Below are positions 18,001 to 26,664 of a stretch of 64,000 nt of DNA, piece by piece (the first letter of the stretch is position 1; every line of letters begins with the position of its first letter). A program made the translations under genes and the position numbers. The notes beneath the pieces were generated by a model. The model was not told where the DNA came from, did not search any database, and saw only the letters and a list, made by a program, of their open reading frames with translations. Source of the DNA: Streptomyces dengpaensis (GTDB taxonomy: Bacteria; Actinomycetota; Actinomycetes; Streptomycetales; Streptomycetaceae); NCBI RefSeq assembly GCF_002946835.1, contig NZ_CP026652.1, positions 3,348,001 to 3,412,000 on the forward strand. Reading direction: 5' to 3'.

Positions 18001-21000
18001 TTGACCCAGCTGGGGATCTGGGACTTGGACCGGGGAGCGAAGAGTTCCGTGTCCGGCTCGTCCTTCGCCAGGTACGCACCGGTCTGATCATCAACCAGAC
18101 CGTGATCGTTGTACGTGGTGTCGACGATGATCCGGCCGGGGCCATGGGCATCGGTCTGCTTCTGGACCTCGCGGGTCAGGCCGTCGTAGAGGGTCACCTC
18201 GCGGGCAAATGAGCCGTCGTCCTTGAGGGTCTTCAGCGTCACGGCGGCCGGGCTGTTCTTGTCGGACGTGGCGATCGCCGCCTGGTATTCGATCTCGACG
18301 TTCGGCGACTTGCCGCCAGACGAGCGCGACGGGGACCAGCCCTTCACCAAGCGACCGAGATCGTCGTACTCAGAGCGGCTCACACGATCGTTGGGGTCCG
18401 TGACCGTCAGAGGCAGGTCGCGACCCGGGTCATAGGTCGTGGTCGTCGCATGACCCTTGGCATTGACCGTCTTGACCGATGTGACGGGACCACCCTCGTC
18501 ACCCGGGGTGTACTGCTTCTCTGTCGTGCCGACGCCCGGAGCGGTCAATGCGCGGACCCGTCCCAGCGGGTCGTACGTGGTGGTCATGACCACGGAGTAC
18601 GACGTGCCGGCCCCGTTGGTCTGTGCCGCGGAGGTAATCAGGCCCTTGGTAGGCACGTCGCCATAAGCCAAGTTGTCGTAGGTGTTCCGCACCGCTGCCT
18701 TGAGCTGCGTGCCCGGGTCGGCGGAGTCGTACCCGGCACAGGAAGTGGCCGTCGTGCGCTGCTCCTTGGGCAGACCGATCAGCCAGGCCGAGGTGTTGTG
18801 CACGTAGAACGTCTTCGTGCAGGTCTGGTCGGAGAGCGTCTCATCAGTGCCGTTGGGCTTGACGACGGCGGTCTCCACCTGGATGGGAAGGCCGTAGGTG
18901 TCGTCGACCGAGGTCAGCGTGCGGACAGCGCGCCAGCCGCCGTCGTCGTCAACCGTCTGGATCGCGTCAGTCCGCTTGACGCCCACGCGGTGCGCGAGCA
19001 GCGGGTCGCCGTCGGTCCCGTCCTCGTTCTCGCGCGAGCGGGACGCGGTCTGCTGGGACCAGGGGAAGTTCAGGTCGCGCTTGAGGATCTCGCCGTCGGA
19101 GTCTCGGTAGGTGATGGTCTCCGCGGGCATTCCGGCGTACTGCGGTGCGTCGTCCGACAGCAGCGTGTGCTTGCCCATGGAGTCCTTGACCTCTCCGCCG
19201 GATCCCTGGAAGTAGCGGGTCACCGAAGAGGACTGGGACTGCGGAACGCCGTGCTGGGACACGGACTTGCTGCCCTTGATGGCCGTGACCTGCCGGTATC
19301 CCCGCCAGTCGCTGTACGTCCACAGCGCGGGCCGCGCGAACTCGTCATCACTCTTGGCCCAGGCCGCGCCCGCGTACTTGTACTTCGTGATGACCGGCTT
19401 GCCGTGTGACGTGACCTTGTCGGTCTCGATGACGGCGTCGACGACGTACTTGTTGAACCACGCCTTGGCCGGTGTCTTCTCGTCTCCGTCGGGCGACCAG
19501 CGGACCGGGTAGCAGGTGCCGTTGCTCTTGCCCTTGTCCTCCGCGGGCGGGGCCGAGCAGCCGCCGGTGTACTCGACCTCGATGTCACCGCCGTACTCCG
19601 TCGAGACGGTGCCGATGCGCGGGCGGGTGAAGCCGGGGCGCTGGTCACTTGTGCCGTTGCGTACCAGGTTCGGCAGCTGCCGGTCCTTCAGGCGCCTGTG
19701 CAGGGGCGAGGTGGAACCGACGGTGTACGGCGCGAAGCTGATGCCGTCCTTGGACTGGAGGGTGCCGGTGGTGTCGCCGGGCCCATACCCGGTGCGAGTA
19801 ATCGAGTTGAGCCAGAGGCCGGGTGAGGTGTCGTACCAGTCCTGGGGGAAGGACTGGTGGAGCGTGTACGTGTCCACCTTCTGGAGGTCGCCGGAACCGG
19901 GCCGCTGGCCGTATGTGGTGACCGCTGAGAGGCGCAGCCGGGTCCAGAAGGACGGGAAGGCGGGGCAGAGCTTGGACGTGGACTTGCAGTTGAGGTTGCC
20001 GGGACTGTCCCACCAGGGGCGGTACGCGCCCGGGTCGTCGGTCTTGTCGAAGTTGTCGCCGTCGCAGACGGTGGCGGAGGCCAGGCAGCGCTGGGCCGCG
20101 ACGAAGTCGACCTTGGCGGAAGGCTTGGTGAGGTCCGAGGAGCGCATGCCGTACTCGATGACGTCCGGGTAGGCGGCGCGGTCGTACTTCTCGGGCGACT
20201 TGAACTTCTTGTTGACGGCGTAGTAGTTGGTGGACTGGTGCCAGTCGATCACCATCACGTTGCCGTGGACGTCGACGACCTTGTCCAGTCCCCAGCGCCA
20301 GGCCTGCTGCTTGCCCGCGCCGCAGCGGGAGTCCGCGAAGGCGGTCGCGTGGCACGGCTCTTCGGGGTGGTTGCCGAAGACGGGCACGGTGGAGACGGAG
20401 TCGGTGTCGGCGTGCCCGCCACCGACCTGGTTCAGGCCGTAGTAGTACGTGGTGCCGTCCGGAGTGGTGACGATCCAGTACTCGCCGTTGTTGTCGCCGT
20501 TGCTGCCGCCCGTCTTCCGCTGGACGCGCGTGCCGTCGTCCTGCTGCGGGCGGTAGATCTCGGTGTCGGTTTCGGGATTGCTGCCCGCGGGCGCGTCACG
20601 GACGAGCTCGGTGGTCTTGCCCGCCAGCGACATCACCGCGTTGTACGACACCCAGCACAGGTCGGACGTCTTGTCCTTCTTGGCGGTGTTGTTGGGCGCA
20701 CCGGAGTTGAGAGTCTTGCGGTCGTCCTGGCAGGAGCGGTAACGGCGTTCGATGTGGCCGGGGTCGTAGCCCCAGCCCTCGCCGATCCAGGACGCCTGCG
20801 GCGAGGAGACGGCCGTACGGCCGTCCACGGCCTGCGAGTTGTAGTTGAAAGAGATCTTGGGGGCAGGACCCGCCGGCGGGGACGGCACGTTCAGCGGATA
20901 CGACCAGCTGAACGCGCCCGACGATCCCCCCGCCTCCCACTTGCCGTCGGAGGCGAGGGGGGTCGCCTTGAAGCTGCCGCCCTCTGCACCACCCGAGTCG

Positions 21001-21857
21001 ACCGCACCGAGCACAGCCGTGCCTCCGGCCGCCGCGGGCGTCGCCGAAGTGGATGTCCGGTACGCGGCCTGCGCAACGCCGGAGCCGTTGGTGGACGAGG
21101 GCGCGGCCGAAGCCGGGGTCACCGTGCCGTCGGTCGCCGGGTCGACGGTTGCGGTAAGGGACTTGGACGCCGTGTCGTTGGTCGTCTCCAGTTCCTCGTA
21201 CGTCTGGCAGGCCTCGTCGTCCGGCGTCTGCAGATAGCAGTCGGGGAACTGCACGAAACGCAGGCGTGAGGCCCAGTCCGCGCCGTAGAGGTTCTTGAAC
21301 TTGGAGTAGTCGAGCTTGACGGAGATCGGGACCGAGCCCGTGTCCGGCGCCTGCACGACAAGCACGGCACCGTCCACGCCCTGGCTGACCGCGGAGGCCT
21401 GGTCCGGGATGGTGACCTGCCAAGTGCCGGTCGGCGCCAACTGGTCGGGGGCCTGACCGAGGCTGACCGGCAGGGTTCCCACGGGGGTCAGCGCCGCCTG
21501 ATCGGCTGCGGTGACAGCAGTCCGCGCGGATGCAGGAGTCGTGGTCGAGCCGAAGCTGACCGAGCCCGTGAGGTTGGAAGGCGGGCTCGTCGTGCCCGTC
21601 GGGGCCTGGACCAGGTCCTTGGGAATATCGGCCTTGAGCGTGTCCAGATGGCGGCTGAACACCTTGCCGGGGATCGGCAAGTCTCGCTTCAGCTCTTCCA
21701 GGGACAGCGTCTCGCGTCCGGTCTCCGCCTGCCCCGGATCCGGCGGGATCGCCAGCGACTGCGCGGGCAGCAACCCCACCAACAGGGCTGCTCCTACGGC
21801 GGGTACGACTGTCCGCCGCAGGCGGCGGTGACGGGCAAGCGAACGGCGACCGAACAC
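15018..21857 (-). CDS. RHS/YD-repeat polymorphic-toxin carrier, 3'-truncated in the Hint domain
   Basis: This is a secreted protein of about 2279 residues. An Arg-rich signal peptide (VVPAVGAALLVGLLPAQSLA) is followed by a long extracellular N-region. Many YD repeats follow (TYDPLGRVRAL, EYDDLGRLVKGW, YEYDARGNRDKITDAAG), then the RHS core end GAREYDQNSGRFLSADPV. After a Gly/Ala-rich pretoxin stretch a Hint domain starts at SGCFKNSFVPGTLVLMADG. Its block A Cys and block B TDGHPFWV are present, but the reading stops seven codons inside the IS630 end, so the rest of Hint and the toxin are gone. RHS shells encapsulate and deliver C-terminal toxins to competitors. I chose the GTG at 21857; a start at 21935 is possible. 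Confidence 0.88.
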   Translation of the reverse strand: MFGRRSLARHRRLRRTVVPAVGAALLVGLLPAQSLAIPPDPGQAETGRETLSLEELKRDLPIPGKVFSRHLDTLKADIPKDLVQAPTGTTSPPSNLTGSVSFGSTTTPASARTAVTAADQAALTPVGTLPVSLGQAPDQLAPTGTWQVTIPDQASAVSQGVDGAVLVVQAPDTGSVPISVKLDYSKFKNLYGADWASRLRFVQFPDCYLQTPDDEACQTYEELETTNDTASKSLTATVDPATDGTVTPASAAPSSTNGSGVAQAAYRTSTSATPAAAGGTAVLGAVDSGGAEGGSFKATPLASDGKWEAGGSSGAFSWSYPLNVPSPPAGPAPKISFNYNSQAVDGRTAVSSPQASWIGEGWGYDPGHIERRYRSCQDDRKTLNSGAPNNTAKKDKTSDLCWVSYNAVMSLAGKTTELVRDAPAGSNPETDTEIYRPQQDDGTRVQRKTGGSNGDNNGEYWIVTTPDGTTYYYGLNQVGGGHADTDSVSTVPVFGNHPEEPCHATAFADSRCGAGKQQAWRWGLDKVVDVHGNVMVIDWHQSTNYYAVNKKFKSPEKYDRAAYPDVIEYGMRSSDLTKPSAKVDFVAAQRCLASATVCDGDNFDKTDDPGAYRPWWDSPGNLNCKSTSKLCPAFPSFWTRLRLSAVTTYGQRPGSGDLQKVDTYTLHQSFPQDWYDTSPGLWLNSITRTGYGPGDTTGTLQSKDGISFAPYTVGSTSPLHRRLKDRQLPNLVRNGTSDQRPGFTRPRIGTVSTEYGGDIEVEYTGGCSAPPAEDKGKSNGTCYPVRWSPDGDEKTPAKAWFNKYVVDAVIETDKVTSHGKPVITKYKYAGAAWAKSDDEFARPALWTYSDWRGYRQVTAIKGSKSVSQHGVPQSQSSSVTRYFQGSGGEVKDSMGKHTLLSDDAPQYAGMPAETITYRDSDGEILKRDLNFPWSQQTASRSRENEDGTDGDPLLAHRVGVKRTDAIQTVDDDGGWRAVRTLTSVDDTYGLPIQVETAVVKPNGTDETLSDQTCTKTFYVHNTSAWLIGLPKEQRTTATSCAGYDSADPGTQLKAAVRNTYDNLAYGDVPTKGLITSAAQTNGAGTSYSVVMTTTYDPLGRVRALTAPGVGTTEKQYTPGDEGGPVTSVKTVNAKGHATTTTYDPGRDLPLTVTDPNDRVSRSEYDDLGRLVKGWSPSRSSGGKSPNVEIEYQAAIATSDKNSPAAVTLKTLKDDGSFAREVTLYDGLTREVQKQTDAHGPGRIIVDTTYNDHGLVDDQTGAYLAKDEPDTELFAPRSKSQIPSWVKHRYDGLQREVRASTYHDGDYKHATYMEYGYTSTWVNPPGSTTPTTRTYTDALGRVTSIKHYTKEDSDATAGRTTKYEYDARGNRDKITDAAGNVWSYTFDARGRVTSSTDPDTGTTSTWYDDADRANHVKDARNQETFTEYDVLGRVLKVRQGSATATPVKEYTYDTLSGALGKPVASIRHTSNGDYINRVTGYDTEYSVTGSETVIPANSTTTGLAGTYAYEYTYTPTGKPQTVTLPAAGGLAKEKVVTRYNGDGLPESTSGTAWYTTDATYSPYGEVLRTVTGAQPYRVWTTNFVDPHTGRLQRTVTDRETADPHRITDSYYSYDASGTITSNARNLGESTGSTWDNQCFTYDVTGELAHAWTSKLTPDGKGTGCKSSNGASWGHRTDYAASTGPVAEAPDATAPDSSLTSTLSASAPDATTVSTGTTAYRQSFTFDWLGNRATLTEHDTADATKNVTFTYQYGKTVTGTSTLAQPHTATSISSSPSGKGSAYTYDDTGNTTVRDLPSTTQDLVWSPENKLDSITDDGKKTTYVYDADGNRILENSPSGSTLYLGETELTTNWTGRITQASRSYAQPGAPTVVRSTTNGATTGHKRSVLIADHLGTANTSVDLATGQPVTRRAFKPYGEVRGTKPTNWPDKHSYLGVGIDDAATGLTHIGAREYDQNSGRFLSADPVIDFADPLQMNGYAYSNNSPVSYSDPTGLEREHTPDGGCDPITCPDADWGTEEEAQALVDGIYGAGTATVTVTKTGTATKPSTNCDWKCKLGNWWDENKVTVVTVTTEIAVSATCYTTAGVTGTATGGLGYGIAAGCGAIAGAAGAAAGNAVDDNADHSVGGQLGGMAEGAVWGGAGGVLGQGLGNLMQKGANALAGKILSGCFKNSFVPGTLVLMADGSTQPIEELELGDEVLATDPETGETRPEKVTATILGKGSKHLVKITVDMDGEKGGETASITATDGHPFWVPELGEWIEATDLKSGDWLRTTEVFASG

Positions 21858-21905
21858 GGCGAGGTCCCCCGGACCACTTGGAGCGGGACCAGGAACGGAC
21901 CACGC

Positions 21906-21917
21906 GTGAACGTTCAC
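21906..21917. repeat. 12-bp perfect palindrome at the RHS/FG-GAP junction
   Basis: GTGAACGTTCAC lies upstream of the RHS GTG start and immediately before the first FG-GAP-like codons. It could be a regulator site for the RHS gene or a trace of the recombination that joined the two inverted pieces. Confidence 0.55.
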
Positions 21918-21918
21918 A

Positions 21919-23079
21919 GTGCGCGCGCTGAACACCGATGTCGTCCGCTACGAGTACGGATTCAACTCGCCGTACTACACGTTCCACGTGAACCGGACAC
22001 CCGGTACGGCCACCACCGTCAGCGCGACCCTGACGGATGCGAAGCCACCGACGGCGGGCCCCAACGTGCTGTACGTCCGGACCGTGGACGGCGCGGGCAA
22101 CGTCTCCCAGCCGACCAAGTACTTCTTCTACGTTTCCCCCCGCGACCAAGCGGACACCCCAGGCGACTTCACCGGCGACAAGCTCGCCGACCTCATGGTC
22201 GTCACCGAGGGCGGCAACCTGTCTCTCTACCCCTCTCAAGCAACCGCCGACGACCTCACCAAGGGAAGCGGCGACCTCGACTACTCGATGTCCGGCGCTT
22301 ACCGGGGCAACCCGGCAAAGGATCCCAACGGAGACGATCTGCCGCCCTTCGTGGGTGCGCCCTCGGGCCATTTCAAGGGCGCGCTGATCACCCACAACGG
22401 CGACATCTACGGTGCCGACGGCCTCCAAGACCTCGTCGTCCGTCTCGACGGCAAACTGTGGGTCTACCCGGGTGACGGCTACGGCGCCGTCAACATCGAC
22501 AAGCGCCGCGAAATCCTCCTGCCGGAGGGGGCTCCCAGCCCGGCGGCCCTGACTCAGATCGTGTCCGCAGGCGACGCCACCGGCGACGGTCAGAGCGACT
22601 TCTTCGCCACTGTCGGCGACGAGCTGTGGGTCTTCACCGGCTACCGCGGGGCGACCATCGACCAGGCGACTCGCCTATCCGCGTCGGCCTGGACGGAGCG
22701 CGACATCGTCACCGCCCAGGACATCTCCGGCGACGGCGTCACCGACATCGTGTACCGGACCGACATCTCGTCCAGGCTGCTCCTCCGCAAGGGCATCGCG
22801 GCGAGCGATGGCGGTGTCGACCTGACCTCGCTGGCGTCCGGCGCCAATTCCTCGGGCGGGATCGACACCGAATACGCCGCCTCAGGATGGTCCAGCAGCA
22901 GCGTGCCACTCCTGATCGGCACGCCGGATGTCAACGGGGACTCCGTCCCCGATATCTGGGCTGTGCGGTCCGATGGGTCCGTGCGGTTCTATGCCGGTGG
23001 GAAGGCGACGCTCCCCGGGGCCGGCAACGAGATCATCGGCCCCGCGAGCTATTGGAAGACACGGATCGCCATCGGCTGA
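21919..23079 (+). pseudogene. Headless FG-GAP/VCBS-repeat secreted protein fragment
   Basis: The 386 codons contain an Ig/FN3-like strand region (YYTFHVNRTPGTATTV, VLYVRTVDGAGN) and then FG-GAP-type repeats, each with a D-x-N/T-G-D-x-x-x-D calcium-like loop: DFTGDKLADLMVV, DATGDGQSDFFA, DISGDGVTDIVY and DVNGDSVPDIW. The end looks natural. The beginning does not: a stop lies 12 bases upstream, there is no ribosome site or signal peptide, and the first residues fall mid-domain. I read it as the 3' third of a large secreted gene. Such genes often neighbour RHS genes in Streptomyces, usually in the same direction. Confidence 0.72.
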
Positions 23080-23088
23080 GGGCGCGTT

Positions 23089-23123
23089 GCGGTGGTCGGC
23101 CACGCCCTGTGGCCGACCACCGC
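23089..23123. terminator. Strong bidirectional terminator hairpin
   Basis: GTGGTCGGCCAC (23092-23103) and GTGGCCGACCAC (23109-23120) form a perfect 12-bp stem with a 5-base loop. Three further pairs extend it to 23089-23123. It sits between the convergent FG-GAP fragment and Uma2 gene. Confidence 0.88.
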
Positions 23124-23130
23124 GCGGCTT

Positions 23131-23760
23131 CTATGCGGGCTCCGAGCCGCCTCGCCGCCTGTCGACGGCCGTCAGATCGATCTCGATCTCGAAGGGGGCG
23201 ACGACCTTGAGCCGCTCGTGGAAAATCCCGGTGAGACCGTACGACTTCGTGGCCGGGTCGAGCTCGTAGACGTAGACGACGGGCAGGCCCTTGTCCTCGT
23301 CCTGCTCGACACGCCAGAAATGCGGGACGCCGGCCTCGGCGTACTTGCGGGGCTTGACCTCGCGGTCGCGTTCGCGAGAGTCGAGCGAGACCACTTCGAC
23401 AGCCAGCAGAATGTCCTCGGGTTTGTACCAGGTTTGGTTGGGTCCCGTGTTCGCCTCCACCGGAAACACGAGGACATCTGGCTCGGGCCGGTTCTTGGCG
23501 TCCAGCTTGACCGTCATCTCCCGCATGACGTCGAGATGGTCCGGGGCCTGCGCCAGGAGAGTGCTCTCCAGCAGACGCATGCAGCGCCCGTGAAATGCGG
23601 TCTGCGGACTCATGAAGACGAGACTCCCGTCGATCAGCTCCGTGTGCGGCGGGAGGCCCGGGATACGGTCGAGGTCGTCCGCGGTCCAGCCCTCGGGGGG
23701 CGGGATCGGCCAGCGGTACGGCCGCTCGTCGTCGAGCCCGTTCTCGGATGCGGCGCTCAT
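23131..23760 (-). CDS. Second Uma2-family (DUF820) putative nuclease
   Basis: This is a 209-residue member of the same family as the gene at 7925. It shows the substrate-side start WTADDLDRIPGLPPHTELID, a Pro-Asp in RPEPDVLVFPVE, the acidic strand DILLAVEVVSLDS and the Lys-bearing KPRKYAEAGVPHFWRV. A GGGAG ribosome site lies 5 bases before the ATG at 23760; upstream in-frame ATGs at 23772 and 23847 are less likely. The core motifs look intact. The family's role is not established. Confidence 0.87.
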   Translation of the reverse strand: MSAASENGLDDERPYRWPIPPPEGWTADDLDRIPGLPPHTELIDGSLVFMSPQTAFHGRCMRLLESTLLAQAPDHLDVMREMTVKLDAKNRPEPDVLVFPVEANTGPNQTWYKPEDILLAVEVVSLDSRERDREVKPRKYAEAGVPHFWRVEQDEDKGLPVVYVYELDPATKSYGLTGIFHERLKVVAPFEIEIDLTAVDRRRGGSEPA

Positions 23761-23905
23761 CAGTGCTCCCATGCGACGGAGTCTCGCCTGTCGATTCAGC
23801 GTACCCAGGGGGAATGAGCGGCGCTTCACCTCAACGGGTGATCGCATGTTCGGACCGCGGTCAGCCCCTCCGCGCCGGCTCCCCGCACCGCCCTAATCTG
23901 ATGGC

Positions 23906-24316
23906 ATGTCAGATGATGCGTCATACGAGCTGCTCGGGTTCGACAACGTCCTTCTGCCCGTCGGGGACCTCGGCGAGGCTGTGAGGTTCTACGAGCGGGC
24001 CGGGTTTCCCGTGGCGTTCCGGCTCGATGAGGCCGGGATCGCGCTGCTGAAGGTGGGCAAGGAGACGCCGGGTGTGCTGTTGCGGGCGGACGAGGAGCTG
24101 AGCCATCGCCCGCCGTCGTGGGGCTCGGCGCGGGTGTGGCTGGAGGTGCGGGACGCGCGGGTCGCGGCGGAGGCCCTCGCGGCGGCGGGCATTCAGCCGC
24201 TGGGCGCCCCGTTCCCCGTCGCCACTGGGTGGACCATCGAGTTCACCGATCCCTGGGGGAACGTCATCGGCCTGACGGACTACAGCAAGCGGCCCGAGCT
24301 CGGGCGGCAGACCTAG
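23906..24316 (+). CDS. VOC-family (glyoxalase/dioxygenase-like) protein
   Basis: This 136-residue protein has the paired beta-alpha-beta-beta-beta modules of the VOC superfamily: FDNVLLPVGDLGEAVRFYER, a second half near ARVWLEVRDARVAAEALAAA, and the typical end TIEFTDPWGNVIGLTDY. Members bind a metal and act on small molecules, or serve as resistance proteins; the substrate is unknown here. It seems to be a single gene, ending about 70 bases before the TetR-controlled promoter. Confidence 0.87.
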   Translation: MSDDASYELLGFDNVLLPVGDLGEAVRFYERAGFPVAFRLDEAGIALLKVGKETPGVLLRADEELSHRPPSWGSARVWLEVRDARVAAEALAAAGIQPLGAPFPVATGWTIEFTDPWGNVIGLTDYSKRPELGRQT

Positions 24317-24385
24317 ACCCCCCGAGAGCCCTCCCAGCGATTCCCCCTCCGCGATCCCCCTCGGCCATCTCCCCACCTCCTCGAC

Positions 24386-24444
24386 TTGAACGTGTTCAAA
24401 AGCAGGTCTACAGTCTTCCTCGACAGCGTTTTGAACGCGTTCAA
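24386..24444 (+). promoter_or_regulatory. Promoter with two identical-type TetR operators
   Basis: TTGAACGTGTTCAA (24386-24399) and TTGAACGCGTTCAA (24431-24444) share the half-site TTGAAC and are centred 45 bp apart. The first half-site doubles as a -35 (TTGAAC 24386-24391), followed after 17 bp by TACAGT (24409-24414). The second palindrome lies downstream of the start point, just before the first gene. The operon encodes a TetR repressor, the obvious ligand of these sites; binding is inferred. Confidence 0.8.
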
Positions 24445-24458
24445 GAAGGGGTGGGGAC

Positions 24459-24866
24459 ATGGATCTCACAGTCGTCGCGTACGTCATCTACCTGCTGGTC
24501 AGCATCGCGCTGACCGTCTGGGTGGCACGCACTCTGAGCCGGAACGGGCGGATCTTCCTGGCCGATGTGCTGCACGGGAACGAGAAGCTCGCCGATGCCG
24601 TCAATCACCTGCTGGTGGTGGGCTTCTACCTCGTCAACCTGGGCTTCGTCGCGCTCTATCTGAACCAGGATGAGGAGATCCTCAACGCCCGCGGGATCTT
24701 CGAGGCCCTCTCGACCAAGCTCGGTGTGGTGCTGCTCGTCCTCGGCGTCATGCACCTGGGGAACGTGTACGTGCTCAACAAGATCCGACGCCGCGGAGTG
24801 ATGGAGCGGGAGCAGATGCCGCCCGTCGCGCCGACCGACTGGGTCGCCCCGGCGGCCGGGGCGTGA
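24459..24866 (+). CDS. Small integral membrane protein of a TetR-controlled operon
   Basis: This 135-residue protein has three predicted membrane helices: residues 3-24 (VVAYVIYLLVSIALTVWV), about 50-70 (HLLVVGFYLVNLGFVALYL) and about 88-108 (LGVVLLVLGVMHLGNVYVL). A basic loop and a Pro-rich C-terminus follow. I recognise no catalytic motif or named family. It is the first gene after the double operator and overlaps the DCC gene by 4 bases (GTGA), so a joint role with that thiol protein is likely. Confidence 0.82.
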   Translation: MDLTVVAYVIYLLVSIALTVWVARTLSRNGRIFLADVLHGNEKLADAVNHLLVVGFYLVNLGFVALYLNQDEEILNARGIFEALSTKLGVVLLVLGVMHLGNVYVLNKIRRRGVMEREQMPPVAPTDWVAPAAGA

Positions 24867-25444
24867 CCACGGTGGCGGGCTCGTCAGCCACCCGCGACCG
24901 GGGCGCCGCGCGCGTCCCGGTCCTCGGGCTCACCGTTCTCTACGACGCGCGGTGCTCGCTGTGCACCTTCCTGCGGGACTGGCTCGGCAAGCAGGCGCAG
25001 CTCGTTCCGCTGCGGTTCGTTCCGGCCGGGTCCGACGAGGCCCGGCGGCGTTTCCCGGAACTCGATCACGAGGCCACCCTCGGCGAGATCACCGTCGTGG
25101 GAGACGGAGGGCAGGTGTACACGGGGGCCGTCGCCTGGGTCGTCACGCTCTGGGCGTTGCGCGAGTACCGGCCGCTCGCCCATCGGCTGAGCACCCCGGC
25201 GGGTGCCCGGCTCGCGAAGGGCGCGACCCTCGCCGCCGCCAAGTGGCGGGAGGGCCACACCCCGGGACAGCGGGAGGCCAACACCCGGGGCCGGGGGGAG
25301 GCCGGCGCCCGGCAGCAGTGGAAGGCCCAGCGGCGGTGGGGCGGTGGTGCGTACTACTCGGGTGACGGCTGGAGTTACGACCCGAGTACGGGGTGGACGT
25401 ACACAGCCCCCGGCTGTGACAGCGGCGCCTGCACGACTCGTTAG
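24863..25444 (+). CDS. DCC-family (DUF393) thiol-disulfide protein
   Basis: The N-terminal half of this 193-residue protein matches the DUF393/DCC family, a thioredoxin-like fold. It has LTVLYDARCSLCTFLRDWL with the C-x-x-C pair, and later EITVVGDGGQVYTGAVAW. The C-terminal 60 residues are a Gly/Arg/Trp-rich low-complexity tail with a late Cys pair (GCDSGAC), not part of the family core. The GTG at 24863 overlaps the upstream stop (GTGA). Redox partners are unknown; the membrane protein before it and the TetR after it are in the same operon. Confidence 0.87.
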   Translation: MTTVAGSSATRDRGAARVPVLGLTVLYDARCSLCTFLRDWLGKQAQLVPLRFVPAGSDEARRRFPELDHEATLGEITVVGDGGQVYTGAVAWVVTLWALREYRPLAHRLSTPAGARLAKGATLAAAKWREGHTPGQREANTRGRGEAGARQQWKAQRRWGGGAYYSGDGWSYDPSTGWTYTAPGCDSGACTTR

Positions 25445-25453
25445 GCTCGCTCC

Positions 25454-26215
25454 GTGCCCGAACAGAACGACGGCCCCGACGAGGGCCCCTCCCCCGAAGC
25501 CGCCCCGGCCACCAAGTCCGAGCAGACCCGCGCGCTCATCCTGGAGACCGCGATGCGGCTGTTCCAGGAGCGGGGGTACGACAAGACGACCATGCGGGCC
25601 ATCGCCAAGGAGGCCGGGGTCTCCGTCGGGAACGCGTACTACTACTTCGCCGGCAAGGAGCACCTCATCCAGGGCTTCTACGACCGGATCGCCGCCGAAC
25701 ACCAGGCGGCCGTGCGGGAGGTGCTGGACCGCGAGACCGACCTGGAGGCCCGGCTCGGCGGGGTGCTGAAGGCGTGGCTGGACATCGCCACCCCGTACCA
25801 CGAATTCGCAGTGCAGTTCTTCAAGAACGCGGCCGATCCGGACAGCCCGCTCAGCCCCTTCTCCCCCGAGTCGGAGCACGCGCGCGTGGAGGCCATCAGC
25901 GTCCACCGGGAGGTGCTGGCCGGGGCGAAGACCAAGGTGCCGGACGAACTCCGGGACGTCCTGCCCGAGTTGATGTGGCTCTCCCAGATGGGGCTCGTCC
26001 TGTACTGGGTCTTCGACCGGACGGAGGGGCGCGAGCGCAGCTACCGGCTCGCCCAGCGCGGGGCACGGCTGACCGCGCGCGGCGTCTCACTGGCCCGCTT
26101 CCGCGTCCTGCGGCCCCTCGTCCACGAGGTGCACGAGCTGTTCACGGACTTCCTGCCGGGGATGACCAACGTGCTGCCGGATCCCGCGTCGAGGGCCGCC
26201 GCCACCAGCAACTAG
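25454..26215 (+). CDS. TetR-family transcriptional regulator
   Basis: In this 253-residue protein the N-terminal helix-turn-helix spans about residues 24-70: TRALILETAMRLFQERGYDK, TTMRAIAKEAGVSVGNAYYY and FAGKEHLIQGFY. The rest is a helical ligand/dimer domain I cannot match to a ligand. It starts at a GTG 9 bases after the DCC gene, so it is the third gene of the operon preceded by the two TTGAACGYGTTCAA palindromes. Autoregulation of the whole operon is the natural inference. Confidence 0.92.
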   Translation: MPEQNDGPDEGPSPEAAPATKSEQTRALILETAMRLFQERGYDKTTMRAIAKEAGVSVGNAYYYFAGKEHLIQGFYDRIAAEHQAAVREVLDRETDLEARLGGVLKAWLDIATPYHEFAVQFFKNAADPDSPLSPFSPESEHARVEAISVHREVLAGAKTKVPDELRDVLPELMWLSQMGLVLYWVFDRTEGRERSYRLAQRGARLTARGVSLARFRVLRPLVHEVHELFTDFLPGMTNVLPDPASRAAATSN

Positions 26216-26534
26216 GGCCTGTCCGGCCCACTTGCCGCACCAGTCCTTCTGGAGCAGGTCCCCTCCGGCGAGGCGGCCGCAGAGGGGTTCGGGCTTGAGC
26301 CGGTCCCCCTTGTGCTGCTGTGCGACCCGGTAGAGCCCGATGCCGTGTCCGCGCGCGTTCGGTCTGCTCGCGTCGGCGTCCCGTAGGCGGATGTGCCCGG
26401 TGGCGCCTCCCGCGAGGTCGACCGTGTGCAGGGCGGCCAGTACGGCCGACGCGCCGCCGTTCCGGGGGACCTTCGCGTGATCCGCCACGCTTCCTGCCCC
26501 CGCTGCCGCAACCTCACCGCGCTGCTCCCCCTCC

Positions 26535-26578
26535 CGGCCGTGCGTCCCGACGACTTCTCGGCCGTGCGTCCCGACGAC
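26535..26578. repeat. 20-bp direct repeat, 24-bp period
   Basis: CGGCCGTGCGTCCCGACGAC occurs exactly at 26535-26554 and 26559-26578, separated by TTCT. It lies in the gene-poor stretch between the TetR gene and the MMPL gene. Confidence 0.85.
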
Positions 26579-26650
26579 ACCGCCGCGACTGTGTGTTACG
26601 GAAGAACGTAAAACCGTCACTGACCGTGCGCGACCGGATCCGGTGCCGGT

Positions 26651-26664
26651 CGCCCGATCGGGCG
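26651..26664. repeat. 14-bp perfect palindrome
   Basis: CGCCCGATCGGGCG is self-complementary. It lies about 70 bases beyond the 3' end of the MMPL gene and could help end its transcription or bind a dimeric regulator. The evidence is symmetry only. Confidence 0.5.
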
